A DNA stretch of 64,000 bases from Centrapalus pauciflorus (GCA_020465985.1 JAANYP010002344.1:1-64000); one strand, 5' to 3'. Shown: positions 1 through 10,603, numbered from the stretch's first letter. Numbers and translations are program-made. Notes: generated from the sequence alone by a model not told the origin.

Positions 1-1906
1 TTAAAAATTTCTGAATATTTGTCATTTGAGCCATTACTTCCGCTAACTGATTAGAAACATGCAAATTGACACCAGACACAGCTGCACTCAGTGCACTTGT
101 CAAGGTTGACTCTGTAACAAAAGGGGATAAACTCACCACTGGGTCACGTAGACTTCCAGTTGACACAACAGTCGAACTTGTAAAAAGAACTTCTGTGTGG
201 CCAGTGCTCAGAGGTGGTATTGGCGTTTCTCTGACTGGACTTCCACCCTCTTCAAGTGACGGAGCAACAAATGCTTCCGTTACTAAGGGTGTTCCGGTGG
301 AAACACTAAGTTCAGCCACACTTACTTCAACGAATGAAGTTGACTCAAGTGTCCTAAAGTGTATAGGATCTAGACTTTGTGATTCAAATGAATTCGTACA
401 CACGGGCAGTTGTGTACTTGTTTCAATATCCATCAAGTCCAAGTGACTTTCGGATAGATCATGTGTTTCATCCCGGTGTTCAAATGAAACAATCTCCTGT
501 TGAGAGGAGACTGAGTGGATAGGAAGGTGTGCAGTCGTCAGTGGGATACTGACTTGTTCAATGCTAACTCTCATAGGAGAGCTAACAGCAGATGTAGCTA
601 TTTCCCGGCTTTCTGGGCTTAGGACCTCCCTCACACTCTGTTCAGCTATCTGTACTATGTCAATCATCAAACCTCCTCCCTCATGATGATCACCTCCATC
701 ATCATCATCATCATCATCATCAGCTCCTTCTCCCTCTCCTTCTTGAATATCAGATAATGTCCTCTCAGAATCTGACTTTTCTGCTTCTTCCTCACCACCC
801 CTCACACTTCCTACTCCCTCAGACACAGACTGGGTAACCTGAACTTCAGCCCCTTGCTGAGGTTCCTCGATCCTTAAAGCTCCTGGGCTAAGAGAACCCG
901 GTTCTTGGGTCTCTATCGGAGCATGATCTATTCGATATAATTTCACATTTTCACTCTCTTGATCAGCATATTTGAGTAATGACTCTGGAATTGGCATTAT
1001 ATTAGCATTCGGGGAGTCTGGCACTTCATGCAAACTCATCATGACGTAGTCTGGGCATCTCTGAGAATTGGCTCTCTTTGGAATATTTTCATTGGCCCGT
1101 AAGGTCCCTCGGATCAGAATCTGGATAAACCGTTGAAGAGGAACGAACTTCCTTGCTCTATTTGTAGTCTTAGCCAGTACTATCTCCTTTAGATCCTCCC
1201 AGATACACAGAGCAAAGTCATAATGTTTGTTGAATGCGATCCCATGAAATATCCTTAGGCAATGGATGCTGCATCGGTCAATTCCAGTATGTTTTGAAGT
1301 CATGCAACGATTAATGATACCAAACAGTGTGTACCATTCGCCATTTAAACCATTTCTGTGAAATTTAGAGCTTTTCGGAAGTGGCTTTGAGTAGCCTAGA
1401 CAAATCAAATCATGAACAAGCTCTTCATCAGAAACAAAATCCTCAAAATCTGCTAACTCTGGAAAGTTTACAGTGTCTATTCGCCGTGGAAGAAATAAAT
1501 TGTGACGTAGCCTTGCAAGAGTGATCTTCGTCTTGAATTGATCAATCGTCACTTTGAAATGGTGATTACCGTCCGCAGGAACAAATTTGACAGTGTGCCA
1601 AAATTGTTGTAAGTATACTTGTGGAATAGACGGCTTATACTGAAGCAGATAACCAAGAGGATGGCCTTTTAGAATGTCCACAATGATCGGATGGCTTACT
1701 TTTATAACTTTGGGATCTAAACGGTGGTTATTGTCCCTGAAAGGAAGGCAATGTTTTGGCTTGACAAGTTGATTATCTGGAATAATATGGGTTTGTGAAG
1801 AACGGGCTACAGAGGTTGATCTGACTGGGGTAGAAACGAGGGTATGATTTGATGATGATTGAGCATCAGAGGAATTTGAATTTTGGGATTGCACAGGAGA
1901 TGCCAT
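1..1906 (-). CDS. Env-like third reading frame of the copia element (partial)
   Basis: An open minus-strand frame runs from an ATG at 1906 to the window edge without a stop, at least 635 codons. The first 300 or so residues look globular, with a segment containing HPIIVDILKGHPLGYLLQY and then a YLQQFWHT motif. This resembles the protein seen downstream of pol in many Asteraceae-type copia elements and loosely called envelope-like. The middle (plus-strand positions about 690-850) is strongly acidic, with an Asp run encoded by a GAT/ATC microsatellite. The rest is Ser/Thr/Val-rich low complexity. I see no clear signal peptide or membrane segment in the visible part, so 'envelope' is a positional label. 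A polypyrimidine tract ending in ACAG lies just before the ATG (1911-1926), which would suit expression from a spliced RNA. The function is unknown. Confidence 0.7.
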   Translation of the reverse strand, partial: MASPVQSQNSNSSDAQSSSNHTLVSTPVRSTSVARSSQTHIIPDNQLVKPKHCLPFRDNNHRLDPKVIKVSHPIIVDILKGHPLGYLLQYKPSIPQVYLQQFWHTVKFVPADGNHHFKVTIDQFKTKITLARLRHNLFLPRRIDTVNFPELADFEDFVSDEELVHDLICLGYSKPLPKSSKFHRNGLNGEWYTLFGIINRCMTSKHTGIDRCSIHCLRIFHGIAFNKHYDFALCIWEDLKEIVLAKTTNRARKFVPLQRFIQILIRGTLRANENIPKRANSQRCPDYVMMSLHEVPDSPNANIMPIPESLLKYADQESENVKLYRIDHAPIETQEPGSLSPGALRIEEPQQGAEVQVTQSVSEGVGSVRGGEEEAEKSDSERTLSDIQEGEGEGADDDDDDDDGGDHHEGGGLMIDIVQIAEQSVREVLSPESREIATSAVSSPMRVSIEQVSIPLTTAHLPIHSVSSQQEIVSFEHRDETHDLSESHLDLMDIETSTQLPVCTNSFESQSLDPIHFRTLESTSFVEVSVAELSVSTGTPLVTEAFVAPSLEEGGSPVRETPIPPLSTGHTEVLFTSSTVVSTGSLRDPVVSLSPFVTESTLTSALSAAVSGVNLHVSNQLAEVMAQMTNIQKFL

Positions 1907-2189
1907 TTGAATACCTGTAAAAAATAAAATTCATGTTAGGCTTACCAAGTACACAAAGGATAACCTTCAAAATGTAGAAAAACTTGTAACATTTTAGCAG
2001 AAATTGCAAAAACTTGTGATTTTCTGTTTAAAGCATCGGGATTCCTGACAATAATTGAAAATTATTGAGAGGACTCCAAAGTCAATCGTTTAGAGACCAA
2101 TGTTAGAAAAACACAAATTTATAACAATTTCTTAAAAAATGTGACATTTTTTCTTAAAACTTTAAAATACTACACTTAGAAAAATTTTC

Positions 2190-2890
2190 TGATGAAACTC
2201 GAATGAAACTACACGTTTCTCGAATGACTGTTTAACAACCTCGGGTGACACATGAAACAACTCGAATAAGTCTACACCCAACTCGAATGATGTATACATG
2301 AAACTCGACCAAGTCTATATACAACTCGAATGATATATTCATGAAACTCGAATAATAGTCTGTAAAACTCGAATGATGAGTCTATGAAACTCGAATCAAT
2401 CTATATACAACTCGAATGAAGTTTGACTCAACTCGAATGAGTCTTGAAGTTTCTCGAATGAAGACATGTAAAACTCGAATGATATATTCCCTAAACTCGA
2501 ATAAGCTGTAAATCCTTATGTGCCGAAAATTTTCTAAGTGTTACACACACTTGTCAACTCGCATAAAGCACAACCCTTTCTTGAATGTAAGGTGTATTAA
2601 ACTTGATTAACTCTGAGTTTAATATACATCAACTCGAATGAGTCATCATGAAACTCGAATAACTCTCAAATGCAACTCGAATTACTCTTACGTCAACTTG
2701 AATGAAACTTCCATGCAACTCGAATGGAACTATGATACAACTCGAATGGAACCATAAGGCAACTCGAACATTTCTTATGTCCAACTCGATTAACGTATAT
2801 GGTCAACTCGAATTAACCACAACTTTTCTCGATTGAAGTATCAATCAACTCGATTGACACTTAGTCATTTCTCGATTATGCTGTCAATCG
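2190..2890. repeat. CTCGAAT interspersed array between pol and env-like frame
   Basis: About 30 copies of a core like AACTCGAATGA recur every 20-30 bases, with variants TCTCGAATGA and ACTCGATTA. Spacers are AT-rich and not identical. No long frame crosses the array. The same core fills the element's leader (10820-11590), so it belongs to this retroelement family rather than to a chance microsatellite. Confidence 0.85.
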
Positions 2891-3499
2891 AGACATTATT
2901 TTGAAAATATTTACAAGTCCTTATACACTGATTTTTCAAATATTGATTCCAAGGACTTCTCACTGATTAAAAACTTGTATCTCTCTCGAAAAACAATTTT
3001 AATCAACTTTGTTTTACTGAACTTTGATTAAAAACAACATCAAAGTTGTCAAAAATCCAAATTTCAGAAATACATGAACTCGAAGCTTTTTGAAATAGAA
3101 TTTCACATTTCTGTGTGTGTGATTGGATTTGAACCATAAAATTTCAGATTCATGTTCAGATTCATAAACCCTAAAACACCACAAATTTAATTTCAGTTTA
3201 AGGAACAGAAATGTTGATTCACCATGAACACTCAAATACGAATATACGAACACTTTTACATATACAACAGAAACTGAAATTAACTACTTAAAAACAAGAA
3301 AAACAAAAAAAAAATCACTCACAATATGATGTTACTTTCTTGAAACAATCGAAGATATTGAGATATTGAGGTTTCTTAATGGTGAAGAAAAGGTTCGAAG
3401 AAGACGATGGGATTTTCAGAAAAGTTGAATTTGAAATTCAAAATTCAATTTATAGTTGAAAATACCCGGCCCATATTTGAATTTTAAGTTTGACAAAAC

Positions 3500-3722
3500 C
3501 GGCCCACATTCACCAAATAGAAACCCATGTATTCAAAACCCAATATCTTTTAACAAATAAAAAAAAAATTGTAACTAAAAAAAATTTTGACATATAAAAC
3601 AAAACTAAACACAAAACAAACAAAAAAAAAATAATAAAACATGCTGAAACAAAAACAACAAAAAAATTTGAAAATACACACAAACAAAAAAAAAAAAAAC
3701 AAAAAAAATTAAAAGTGCACCC
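3500..3722. other. A-rich low-complexity stretch downstream of pol
   Basis: Plus-strand A-rich sequence with repeated ACAAA and homopolymer A runs, lying between the CTCGAAT array and the polypurine-like cluster. I see no gene here. Confidence 0.6.
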
Positions 3723-3860
3723 CCTTGAATTTTAGAATGCTGCTCCCCCTCAGATGTATCATATTTCTCAAATCAGCTCCCCCTACAAAATATCAATTTT
3801 ATTTTATCAGATTTTCTCAAAATCAGATAAAAGCATTTTCTGCTCCCCCTGCACATGACA
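3716..3860 (-). promoter_or_regulatory. Cluster of polypurine-tract-like motifs
   Basis: Four plus-strand pyrimidine blocks (ACCCCCTTG, GCTCCCCCTCAG, GCTCCCCCTAC, GCTCCCCCTGC) read on the minus strand as purine tracts of the type GAGGGGGAGC. They lie directly downstream of pol, between 3718 and 3855. Multiple polypurine-tract copies in this place are a described feature of Sireviruses and may act as extra plus-strand primers. The tract next to the 3' LTR would be outside the window. Confidence 0.65.
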
Positions 3861-3980
3861 ATCCAGATCTGTTAAATTCCAAAAAATTTGAACTTTTAAG
3901 ATTCAAGAATTTAACATCAGATTAGAATCAATAAAAATGTAAATTTAAAATTATAAATTGAAACTACTGAATTATTAAAT

Positions 3981-6900
3981 CTAACTATTCAACATACCCA
4001 ATTTGTATACCAAAAAATTAAACCGCTTTTCATCTAATGCTTTGGTAAACAAATCAGCTAGTTGATATTCAGTAGGTACAAAATATAATTCTATATTTCC
4101 ATTTTCTACATGATCTTTAATGAAATGATACCGAATGTCGATGTGTTTCGTTTTTGAATGTTGCACCGGATTTGATGCAATAGCGATTGCGCTCTGAGAA
4201 TCACAGTATATTGGAATCTTGTTTGGTGTAAACCCGTAATCACGTAGTTGGCTTTTCATCCACAACACTTGAGAACAGCACGAAGATACAGCCACGTACT
4301 CTGCTTCAGCTGTTGACAATGAAACACAGTGTTGTTTCTTGGATGACCAACATACGGGTTTGTCACCTAAGAATTGTACTGCTCCTGACGTACTTTTTCT
4401 GTCCATCTTATCACCTGCGTGATCAGCGTCAGAAAAAGCAGTCAGATGAAATGAAGACTCCCTAGGATACCACAAACCAAGATTTGGAGTACCTTTGAGA
4501 TATCTTAAAATTCGTTTTGCAGCAGTTAAGTGTGATTCTTTTGGATTTGCCTGATATCTAGCACATACACATGTAGCAAACATAATATCTGGTCTACTGG
4601 CTGTTAAGTACATTAATGACCCAATTATACCTCGATAATGGGTTACATCTACAGGTTTTCCTGAGATGTCCGCATCGAGTTTTGATTTTGAATCCGGAGC
4701 CATGGGAGTTTTCATAGGAGTACTATTGACCATGTTAAATTTCTTTAACATGTCTTGGATATATTTTGACTGATTGATAAAAATACCATCAGTCAATTGT
4801 TTTACTTGTAAACCTAAGAAAAAATTTATTTCCCCCATCATGCTCATTTCAAATTTCTGGGACATTAAAAACGCGAATTTCTTACAAAATTCTGGATTTG
4901 TAGACCCAAATATTATATCATCTACATATATCTGTATTACTATGATATCTGGCCCCTGACGTTTTATAAACAGGGTTGTGTCAACTGCACCTTTTGTAAA
5001 TCCACATTTCAACAGATATGTTGAAAGTGCATCATACCAAGCACGAGGTGCTTGTTTAAGGCCATACAGTGACTTATCCAAAATATATACATGATCAGGT
5101 TTCGAAGGATCAGTAAACCCTTCGGGCTGATATGTATATACTTCATCTGTTAGCTCCCCGTTTAAAAACGCAGTTTTGACATCCATTTGGTATACTGTAA
5201 AATTTTTATGTGCAGCAAAAGCTAAAAACATCCTTATAGCTTCAATGCGTGCAACTGGTGCGAATGTTTCATCATAATCAATTCCTTCTTGTTGACTGTA
5301 TCCTTTGGCCACGAGACGAGCTTTATTCCGAATAATGACACCATGTTCATCTTTCTTGTTCTTGAAGATCCATTTCGTGCCAATTATAGATTTGTCTTTT
5401 GGTCGCTCAACAAGCCTCCAGACCTTTAACCGTTCGAACTGGTTGAGTTCCTCTTGCATTGCCACAATCCAATCAGCATCCAGAAGGGCTTCTTTTACAT
5501 TTTTAGGCTCAATCTTACTCAAAAAATTTGAAAATAAGCATTCATTTATTGTAGCCCTTCTGGTTTGGACTGATGAAGATGGATCACCAATGATATTCTC
5601 TATTGGGTGATTTCTTGTCCACTTAACTGTATGTGGAAACGGTTCTATTGGGTCTTGGTTGGGATTGGAATCGAAATATGGTTCGGGAGTTGTTGCAGAT
5701 GTTGTAGGTGGAACATCTGAGGTAGGAGCTTCTGACTGTTCAGAAGTAATAGGGGTTTCAGAAGTATGTGGAGGTTCAATTGGTTGTACAGTCTCAGTAG
5801 TTGACTGCACCTTTGCTGTTGAAGCTTCTCCAGTTTCTTCTGAACTTTGTTGTTGAGAGAGATCTGAAACTACGACTGGATCTTCAGTGATCCTGTCAGG
5901 CACCAAATTTTGAACATTAGATTTGGGAGTTTCAAAATAATCATCATAAAAGTTCTCAAACAACTTATTTAATTCATTTTGTTCAGCATTTTGTTTATTT
6001 GACTCCAGTGAAGTCTGCATGTTAGGTCCGGGTTCTGAACTGGTGTGTTCAGAAGCCATTACCACTCCTTCGTCAAATTTAACATTTACGCTCTCGTTGA
6101 CTATCTTGGTTCTCTTGTTGTAGATTCGGAAAGCAACCGACTCCTTTGAATACCCGATGAAGATTCCTTCATCCGCCTTTTGATTAAACTTTCCCAGATT
6201 GTCTTTATCATTCAATATAAAGCATCTGCAACCAAAGACATGGAAAAATTTAACATTAGGTATTCGTTTATTGATTAGCTCATACGGAGTCTTTCCGAAT
6301 CTTTTATTTATTATTGAACGGTTTTGTGTGAAACATGCTGTTGCAACCGCTTCTGCCCACAAGAACAATGGTAAATTGGAGTAGGCCAACATCGTCCTAG
6401 CTGCTTCCACTAGTGTCCGATTTCTTCTTTCAACGACACCGTTTTGTTGTGGAGTCCGAGCAGCTGAGAATTGATGTGTAATTCCAACTGAATTTAAGAA
6501 CGAGTCCAATGATTTGTTCTTGAATTCTGTTCCATTGTCTGAGCGAATTGTCTGGATGGTGAGTTGCAACTTTACTTGTATTTTTCGGATGAAGTCGATG
6601 ATAGATTCGGTTGCATCTGATTTGGATTTCAGGAAAAACACCCATGTGTATCGTGAGTAGTCATCAACTATCACCAATACATATCTTTTCTTATTTATAC
6701 TTTGTATTCTCATTGGTCCACACAAATCCATATGCAGTAACTCTAATGCTCTTGTGGATGAGTGTACTGTTTTGGATTTGTGTGTGGCTTTTGTCATCTT
6801 TCCTTTTTCACATGCCGCACATAGTTGCTCTTTTTGAAATTTAAGCGCCGGCAGCCCTTTAACTAACCCTCCTTTTGCTAGGTTGGTCAGTTCATTGAAA

Positions 6901-7331
6901 TTTAGATGTGAAAGGCGACGATGCCACAACCATGCTTTTTTAGATGTTGCTTTTGACAATAAGCAGACATCTTTCTTCAGATTGATCGAGGCTAAATCAA
7001 TGGAGTATAGATTTGTTTTCCTGTTTCCTGCTAGAATTTCTTTTCCTTGTGCTGATCTGATGCTGCACCGATTGGCTTTAAAGTTGACTTCTAACCCCTT
7101 ATCACACAGTTGTCCAATACTGAATAGATTATGACCAAGACCGTCAACATAAAAGACCTTTTGGATTGTGATTTTGTCGTACTTCAGACTTCCGTATCCC
7201 TTGATCGGACAAAACTGATCGTTTCCAAATCTTACCGTCCCACAGAACTTTTCTACAAAGTCCGTGAGTGTGTCTCGTTGTCCGGTCATGTGTTTGGAGC
7301 ATCCCGAATCAAGGTACCAGACATGGTTTAC
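3981..7331 (-). CDS. Copia pol: protease, integrase, reverse transcriptase, RNase H
   Basis: A 1117-codon open frame starts just after a TAG at 7332-7334 and has no ATG at its head, as expected for a frame reached from gag. In order it shows the protease motif LDSGCSKHMTG, a gag-pre-integrase CxxC zinc motif, an integrase core (DDYSRYTWVF, then SDNGTEF, then PQQNGVVERRNRT), the reverse transcriptase motif YVDDIIFGS at about residue 801, and RNase H with SLSTAEAEYVA and the terminal KTKHIDIRYHF. Every catalytic motif I checked is present and the frame is uninterrupted to its TAG. The upstream join to gag is out of frame (see gag). The enzymes would copy and integrate the element in the nucleus after assembly in virus-like particles. 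Confidence 0.93.
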   Translation of the reverse strand, partial: VNHVWYLDSGCSKHMTGQRDTLTDFVEKFCGTVRFGNDQFCPIKGYGSLKYDKITIQKVFYVDGLGHNLFSIGQLCDKGLEVNFKANRCSIRSAQGKEILAGNRKTNLYSIDLASINLKKDVCLLSKATSKKAWLWHRRLSHLNFNELTNLAKGGLVKGLPALKFQKEQLCAACEKGKMTKATHKSKTVHSSTRALELLHMDLCGPMRIQSINKKRYVLVIVDDYSRYTWVFFLKSKSDATESIIDFIRKIQVKLQLTIQTIRSDNGTEFKNKSLDSFLNSVGITHQFSAARTPQQNGVVERRNRTLVEAARTMLAYSNLPLFLWAEAVATACFTQNRSIINKRFGKTPYELINKRIPNVKFFHVFGCRCFILNDKDNLGKFNQKADEGIFIGYSKESVAFRIYNKRTKIVNESVNVKFDEGVVMASEHTSSEPGPNMQTSLESNKQNAEQNELNKLFENFYDDYFETPKSNVQNLVPDRITEDPVVVSDLSQQQSSEETGEASTAKVQSTTETVQPIEPPHTSETPITSEQSEAPTSDVPPTTSATTPEPYFDSNPNQDPIEPFPHTVKWTRNHPIENIIGDPSSSVQTRRATINECLFSNFLSKIEPKNVKEALLDADWIVAMQEELNQFERLKVWRLVERPKDKSIIGTKWIFKNKKDEHGVIIRNKARLVAKGYSQQEGIDYDETFAPVARIEAIRMFLAFAAHKNFTVYQMDVKTAFLNGELTDEVYTYQPEGFTDPSKPDHVYILDKSLYGLKQAPRAWYDALSTYLLKCGFTKGAVDTTLFIKRQGPDIIVIQIYVDDIIFGSTNPEFCKKFAFLMSQKFEMSMMGEINFFLGLQVKQLTDGIFINQSKYIQDMLKKFNMVNSTPMKTPMAPDSKSKLDADISGKPVDVTHYRGIIGSLMYLTASRPDIMFATCVCARYQANPKESHLTAAKRILRYLKGTPNLGLWYPRESSFHLTAFSDADHAGDKMDRKSTSGAVQFLGDKPVCWSSKKQHCVSLSTAEAEYVAVSSCCSQVLWMKSQLRDYGFTPNKIPIYCDSQSAIAIASNPVQHSKTKHIDIRYHFIKDHVENGNIELYFVPTEYQLADLFTKALDEKRFNFLVYKLGMLNS

Positions 7332-7334
7332 CTA

Positions 7335-7500
7335 TAAAACGTAATAGCACATGAGGTACCCACTTGTAGTTGGGTACTTTAGTTTTAGGTAAAACATGCA
7401 TAGTATCATTTGTTTTTCTAACTGATATGGCGTTAGGCTTATCGTTTGAATTTATTTTAGGTACCCATTTTTGAATTGTTCTTTTGGGTATCCACTTCAA
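7335..7500 (-). pseudogene. Gag-pol linker in a shifted frame
   Basis: Between the gag stop and the pol frame, the third minus-strand frame encodes a Trp/Lys/Pro-rich linker with WVPK and WVPH motifs, of the kind found just before the DSGC protease in copia elements. It is out of frame with both neighbours, which places one frame change near 7460-7500 and another near 7320-7345. Whether these are mutations or programmed frameshifts cannot be told from one copy. No obvious slippery site was recognised. Confidence 0.6.
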
Positions 7501-10500
7501 TTTGCTGTGGAATTGTTTTTGAAATTTTTATCTGTGGATCCTTTTTCTGTTCATACAATGAGTCCCTTTTCTTTGGTTGCCTCTCAAGCTTATTATACTT
7601 CACAGTTTCAGACTTACAAACATAAGAATTCAAAGCAATTAATTTCGATCTTGAAAACTTAATACAAGAATTATTAACAATTTTATCATTATTACAGACA
7701 GAATGTTCAATTTTGCTATTTCTATCTGTAACAATTTTTTCTTTCACGCGCCATTCTTGTTTTATAATCTTGTTTTTCTCTTCTCTTTGCTTCTTTCGCC
7801 ACACTTGTTTTCTCGACCCGTTCACAACGTTATCTGACATAAAAGAAGTTTGAGAATTAGAAGATTTAGATGCTTGTATTTTCTGTAACATTTTCATACC
7901 TGTTGAAGATTTGACTTTACGTGCAAAAGAGTCCGTTGATGAGGATGATTCACCCTTTTCAAAACTAGGAGACTGAACAAACAGTTTTGTTTTCTCCTTC
8001 TTTTGTTTCACTGATGGTGAATATTCAGATGGTTTTAAAGAGTCTGTAGTCATTCTTTGCAGAATTTTAACAGATTCTTTATTACCAGTTGATAGTTTGT
8101 TAGTCAAAGGTTTGATAAATTCACCAATTTTACCGAATTTTTGATCTAATGAATTAATATCAGAGTGCATGAACAGATCAAATTCTTTTTCTGAATTTAT
8201 AGAATCCAGAGAAATAGATGAATGTGGATCAGACACATTTATGTTTTTAGACTTATCTTGCAACTTTTGTTCTATTTTTAGTAATTCAGACTTGAGTGTT
8301 CCATTCTCTGTCTCAAAACTTTTAATTTTCATTTCTAAATCAGAATTTATCTGTTCTAAAATTGAATTTGGTAAATATAGTTTTTGAGACTGAGTTGGTA
8401 ATTCAGACAAATCCTTTTCAGAATAAGTTTGAATGTACTCTTCTTTAGTATCAACAATGTTGCTGATTTCATTTATCTTGGTATAGTCAACATAATTTTG
8501 CATTTTGTCTGATCTTGACCTTTTGATTTCTTCACTGGATTCTACTTCTTCAGATGCTTTCAAGAATGTCATTTTTAATCCTAAATTCATGTATCTGACA
8601 TCATATAATGTTGGTGAATGTGATATAGCTTTTGTCAGATACTTAGGATTTTCCCAACCAATACCAGATTTAGAGTTATAAAACTCTGTATCTTTTGGTT
8701 GATTTAAATATATTGTTTGATCTGTTTGCCCTCTTTTAATAAATTCATCCTCCATCTTCTTTATTTTCTCATAGAGTTTAGTTCTTTCTTCAAATATGGC
8801 ATGATATTTTACAGAAAAGTTTGAGGCTTCTAATTCAGCTATTCGCAGACTTTCTTGTAAATCAGATATTTTGTGATTCAGATTGAGTATATTGCTTTGA
8901 AGTTCTTTTTCCTTATCTTGTAAGTCTGAGACAGCTCGTAAAGCTAAGGCTTTATCTTTGGAAAAATCTAGGACTAAATTGTGTTCATTTAGAAGTTTGT
9001 TTTCCAAAGAATGAACCTTTTTCTTTTCTGCTTTTAAGGATTTTTCAAACTTTTTAAGCATGAAAGCCATATTAGTTAGTTTTTCTTCTAATATGCATGA
9101 GTCGTCAATATCAGAATCTGAAATAGAATTTACCTCTTGTCCTTCTGAATCCTCTGAGTTATCAGACTCTGAATCCTCCTCATTTTCAGCTTTATTTTGG
9201 CCAGATGCCATTAATGCAACTTCTTCTTTTTCTTCCTCTTCATCAGAATCAGATTCTCTCTGCTCTTCATCCTCTTCATCCGTCAGTCCAACCCACACCT
9301 CATCTTCAGCTATCATAGCTGATTCACTCAATTCAGATTCATTGAAGATTTCTGACTTTAAACAGATATGGACATCTTCATCTAAAATGTCATCATCTTC
9401 GGATAACTGTAACCAATGATCATCCTCCGCCATAAGAGCTTTGCCTGACTCTTTCTCTTTGGCTAAGAGGGCCTTTCTTGTATAGTAGTCTGAATTTTTT
9501 ACTACTAGAGATCTGCATTCCCTGGCATAGTGACCTGGTTTTCCACAGTTATAGCATTTCTGTTCAGATTCCTTCTTGGTTGATTTATCTGACTTCTCAT
9601 ATTTGTCAGACTTTCGTGCACTACTTTCTCCAGCCTTCTCATACTTATCCTTTTTCTCAACTTTCCTTGAGCCTGTTTTGTAGCGCATTTTTTTGTTTGT
9701 TGGCTTCCTGTAAAATTTCTTTTGAAATGCCTTTGTAAGCAGTGCCATCTGTTTTTTCATCTCTTCAATCTCTGAATCTGCAGATGAATCTGATGATTCT
9801 GATTCTGATGATGTACTGCTGATTACCGCTCTTTTCTCCTTTTTGAGCTTGTATTTATACTTTTTCTCCGCCAGTAGAGCTAGTGGATCAGCAGTTTCTT
9901 TTTCCGCTTTCTTCTTTCCAGATATTTTCCTCAAAACAACTTCTTGGTAGTTGTTGAGGTTTTCAAATAGCATATGAAAATACATCTCCTCTATATCTTT
10001 CGTTTGTTGGATGATCATAGCATATTTTTCCCATTCTGGATTTAGGACATTCAAAAATTTGACATTGATGTCCAAGTTGGACTTCGTCACTCCGTTTCTT
10101 TTTACTTCACTTACCAGATTTACAAATCTGAGATAAGTGTTTTCCAGAAGTTCACCTTCACGGGCTCTAAAGTTCTCAAATGTCATTAGACTATTCCTAG
10201 CCCTATTAGTAGCAGCTCTGTCTGATCCCCGCATGATTTTGCATACTTCATCCCAGATGGATTTAGCAGTCTTTGTATTTGTCAGACAAGTGTATATTTC
10301 ATTGGGGATTGAAATTAACAATAACTTTCTTGCAGTCTTGTCCCCTAACTTTCTCTTTTTCTGGGCCTCTGTTAGGTTTGTTACCTCAACAGTCCTTGGT
10401 GGTATTGGGGGATTGCCAGTTGGTACTCCTGGGATTGTTTCCATAAAGATTGCTGGTCCTTCAGTTAATGATTTCAACATTTCTTCAGACAAATCATGGA

Positions 10501-10603
10501 AACTTATAAATTCCAGAAACCGCTCCCGCCATTGAACATATTCCCCTCTGTATAAGATTGGGGGTTTGGTTTCTGATCCCATAGCAAGTGCATCTTTAGA
10601 CAT
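7457..10603 (-). CDS. Copia gag (nucleocapsid polyprotein part)
   Basis: A 1048-residue frame. I prefer the ATG at 10603 (MSKDALAMGSETKPP) over an in-frame ATG 12 codons upstream, because copia gag proteins usually begin close to this motif. A UBN2/gag-type domain covers about residues 40-230. One CCHC zinc knuckle (CYNCGKPGHYAREC) lies near residue 349 for RNA binding. Acidic Ser/Glu/Asp stretches and a long coiled-coil region (roughly residues 510-640) follow, which is typical of Sirevirus gag. The frame ends at 7457. The likely continuation (KWIPKRTIQKWVPK) is read in another frame at 7309-7500, and pol is in the third frame, so two small indels or frameshifts separate gag from pol. The copy therefore probably cannot make gag-pol as one chain. 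Confidence 0.88.
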   Translation of the reverse strand: MSKDALAMGSETKPPILYRGEYVQWRERFLEFISFHDLSEEMLKSLTEGPAIFMETIPGVPTGNPPIPPRTVEVTNLTEAQKKRKLGDKTARKLLLISIPNEIYTCLTNTKTAKSIWDEVCKIMRGSDRAATNRARNSLMTFENFRAREGELLENTYLRFVNLVSEVKRNGVTKSNLDINVKFLNVLNPEWEKYAMIIQQTKDIEEMYFHMLFENLNNYQEVVLRKISGKKKAEKETADPLALLAEKKYKYKLKKEKRAVISSTSSESESSDSSADSEIEEMKKQMALLTKAFQKKFYRKPTNKKMRYKTGSRKVEKKDKYEKAGESSARKSDKYEKSDKSTKKESEQKCYNCGKPGHYARECRSLVVKNSDYYTRKALLAKEKESGKALMAEDDHWLQLSEDDDILDEDVHICLKSEIFNESELSESAMIAEDEVWVGLTDEEDEEQRESDSDEEEEKEEVALMASGQNKAENEEDSESDNSEDSEGQEVNSISDSDIDDSCILEEKLTNMAFMLKKFEKSLKAEKKKVHSLENKLLNEHNLVLDFSKDKALALRAVSDLQDKEKELQSNILNLNHKISDLQESLRIAELEASNFSVKYHAIFEERTKLYEKIKKMEDEFIKRGQTDQTIYLNQPKDTEFYNSKSGIGWENPKYLTKAISHSPTLYDVRYMNLGLKMTFLKASEEVESSEEIKRSRSDKMQNYVDYTKINEISNIVDTKEEYIQTYSEKDLSELPTQSQKLYLPNSILEQINSDLEMKIKSFETENGTLKSELLKIEQKLQDKSKNINVSDPHSSISLDSINSEKEFDLFMHSDINSLDQKFGKIGEFIKPLTNKLSTGNKESVKILQRMTTDSLKPSEYSPSVKQKKEKTKLFVQSPSFEKGESSSSTDSFARKVKSSTGMKMLQKIQASKSSNSQTSFMSDNVVNGSRKQVWRKKQREEKNKIIKQEWRVKEKIVTDRNSKIEHSVCNNDKIVNNSCIKFSRSKLIALNSYVCKSETVKYNKLERQPKKRDSLYEQKKDPQIKISKTIPQQIEVDTQKNNSKMGT

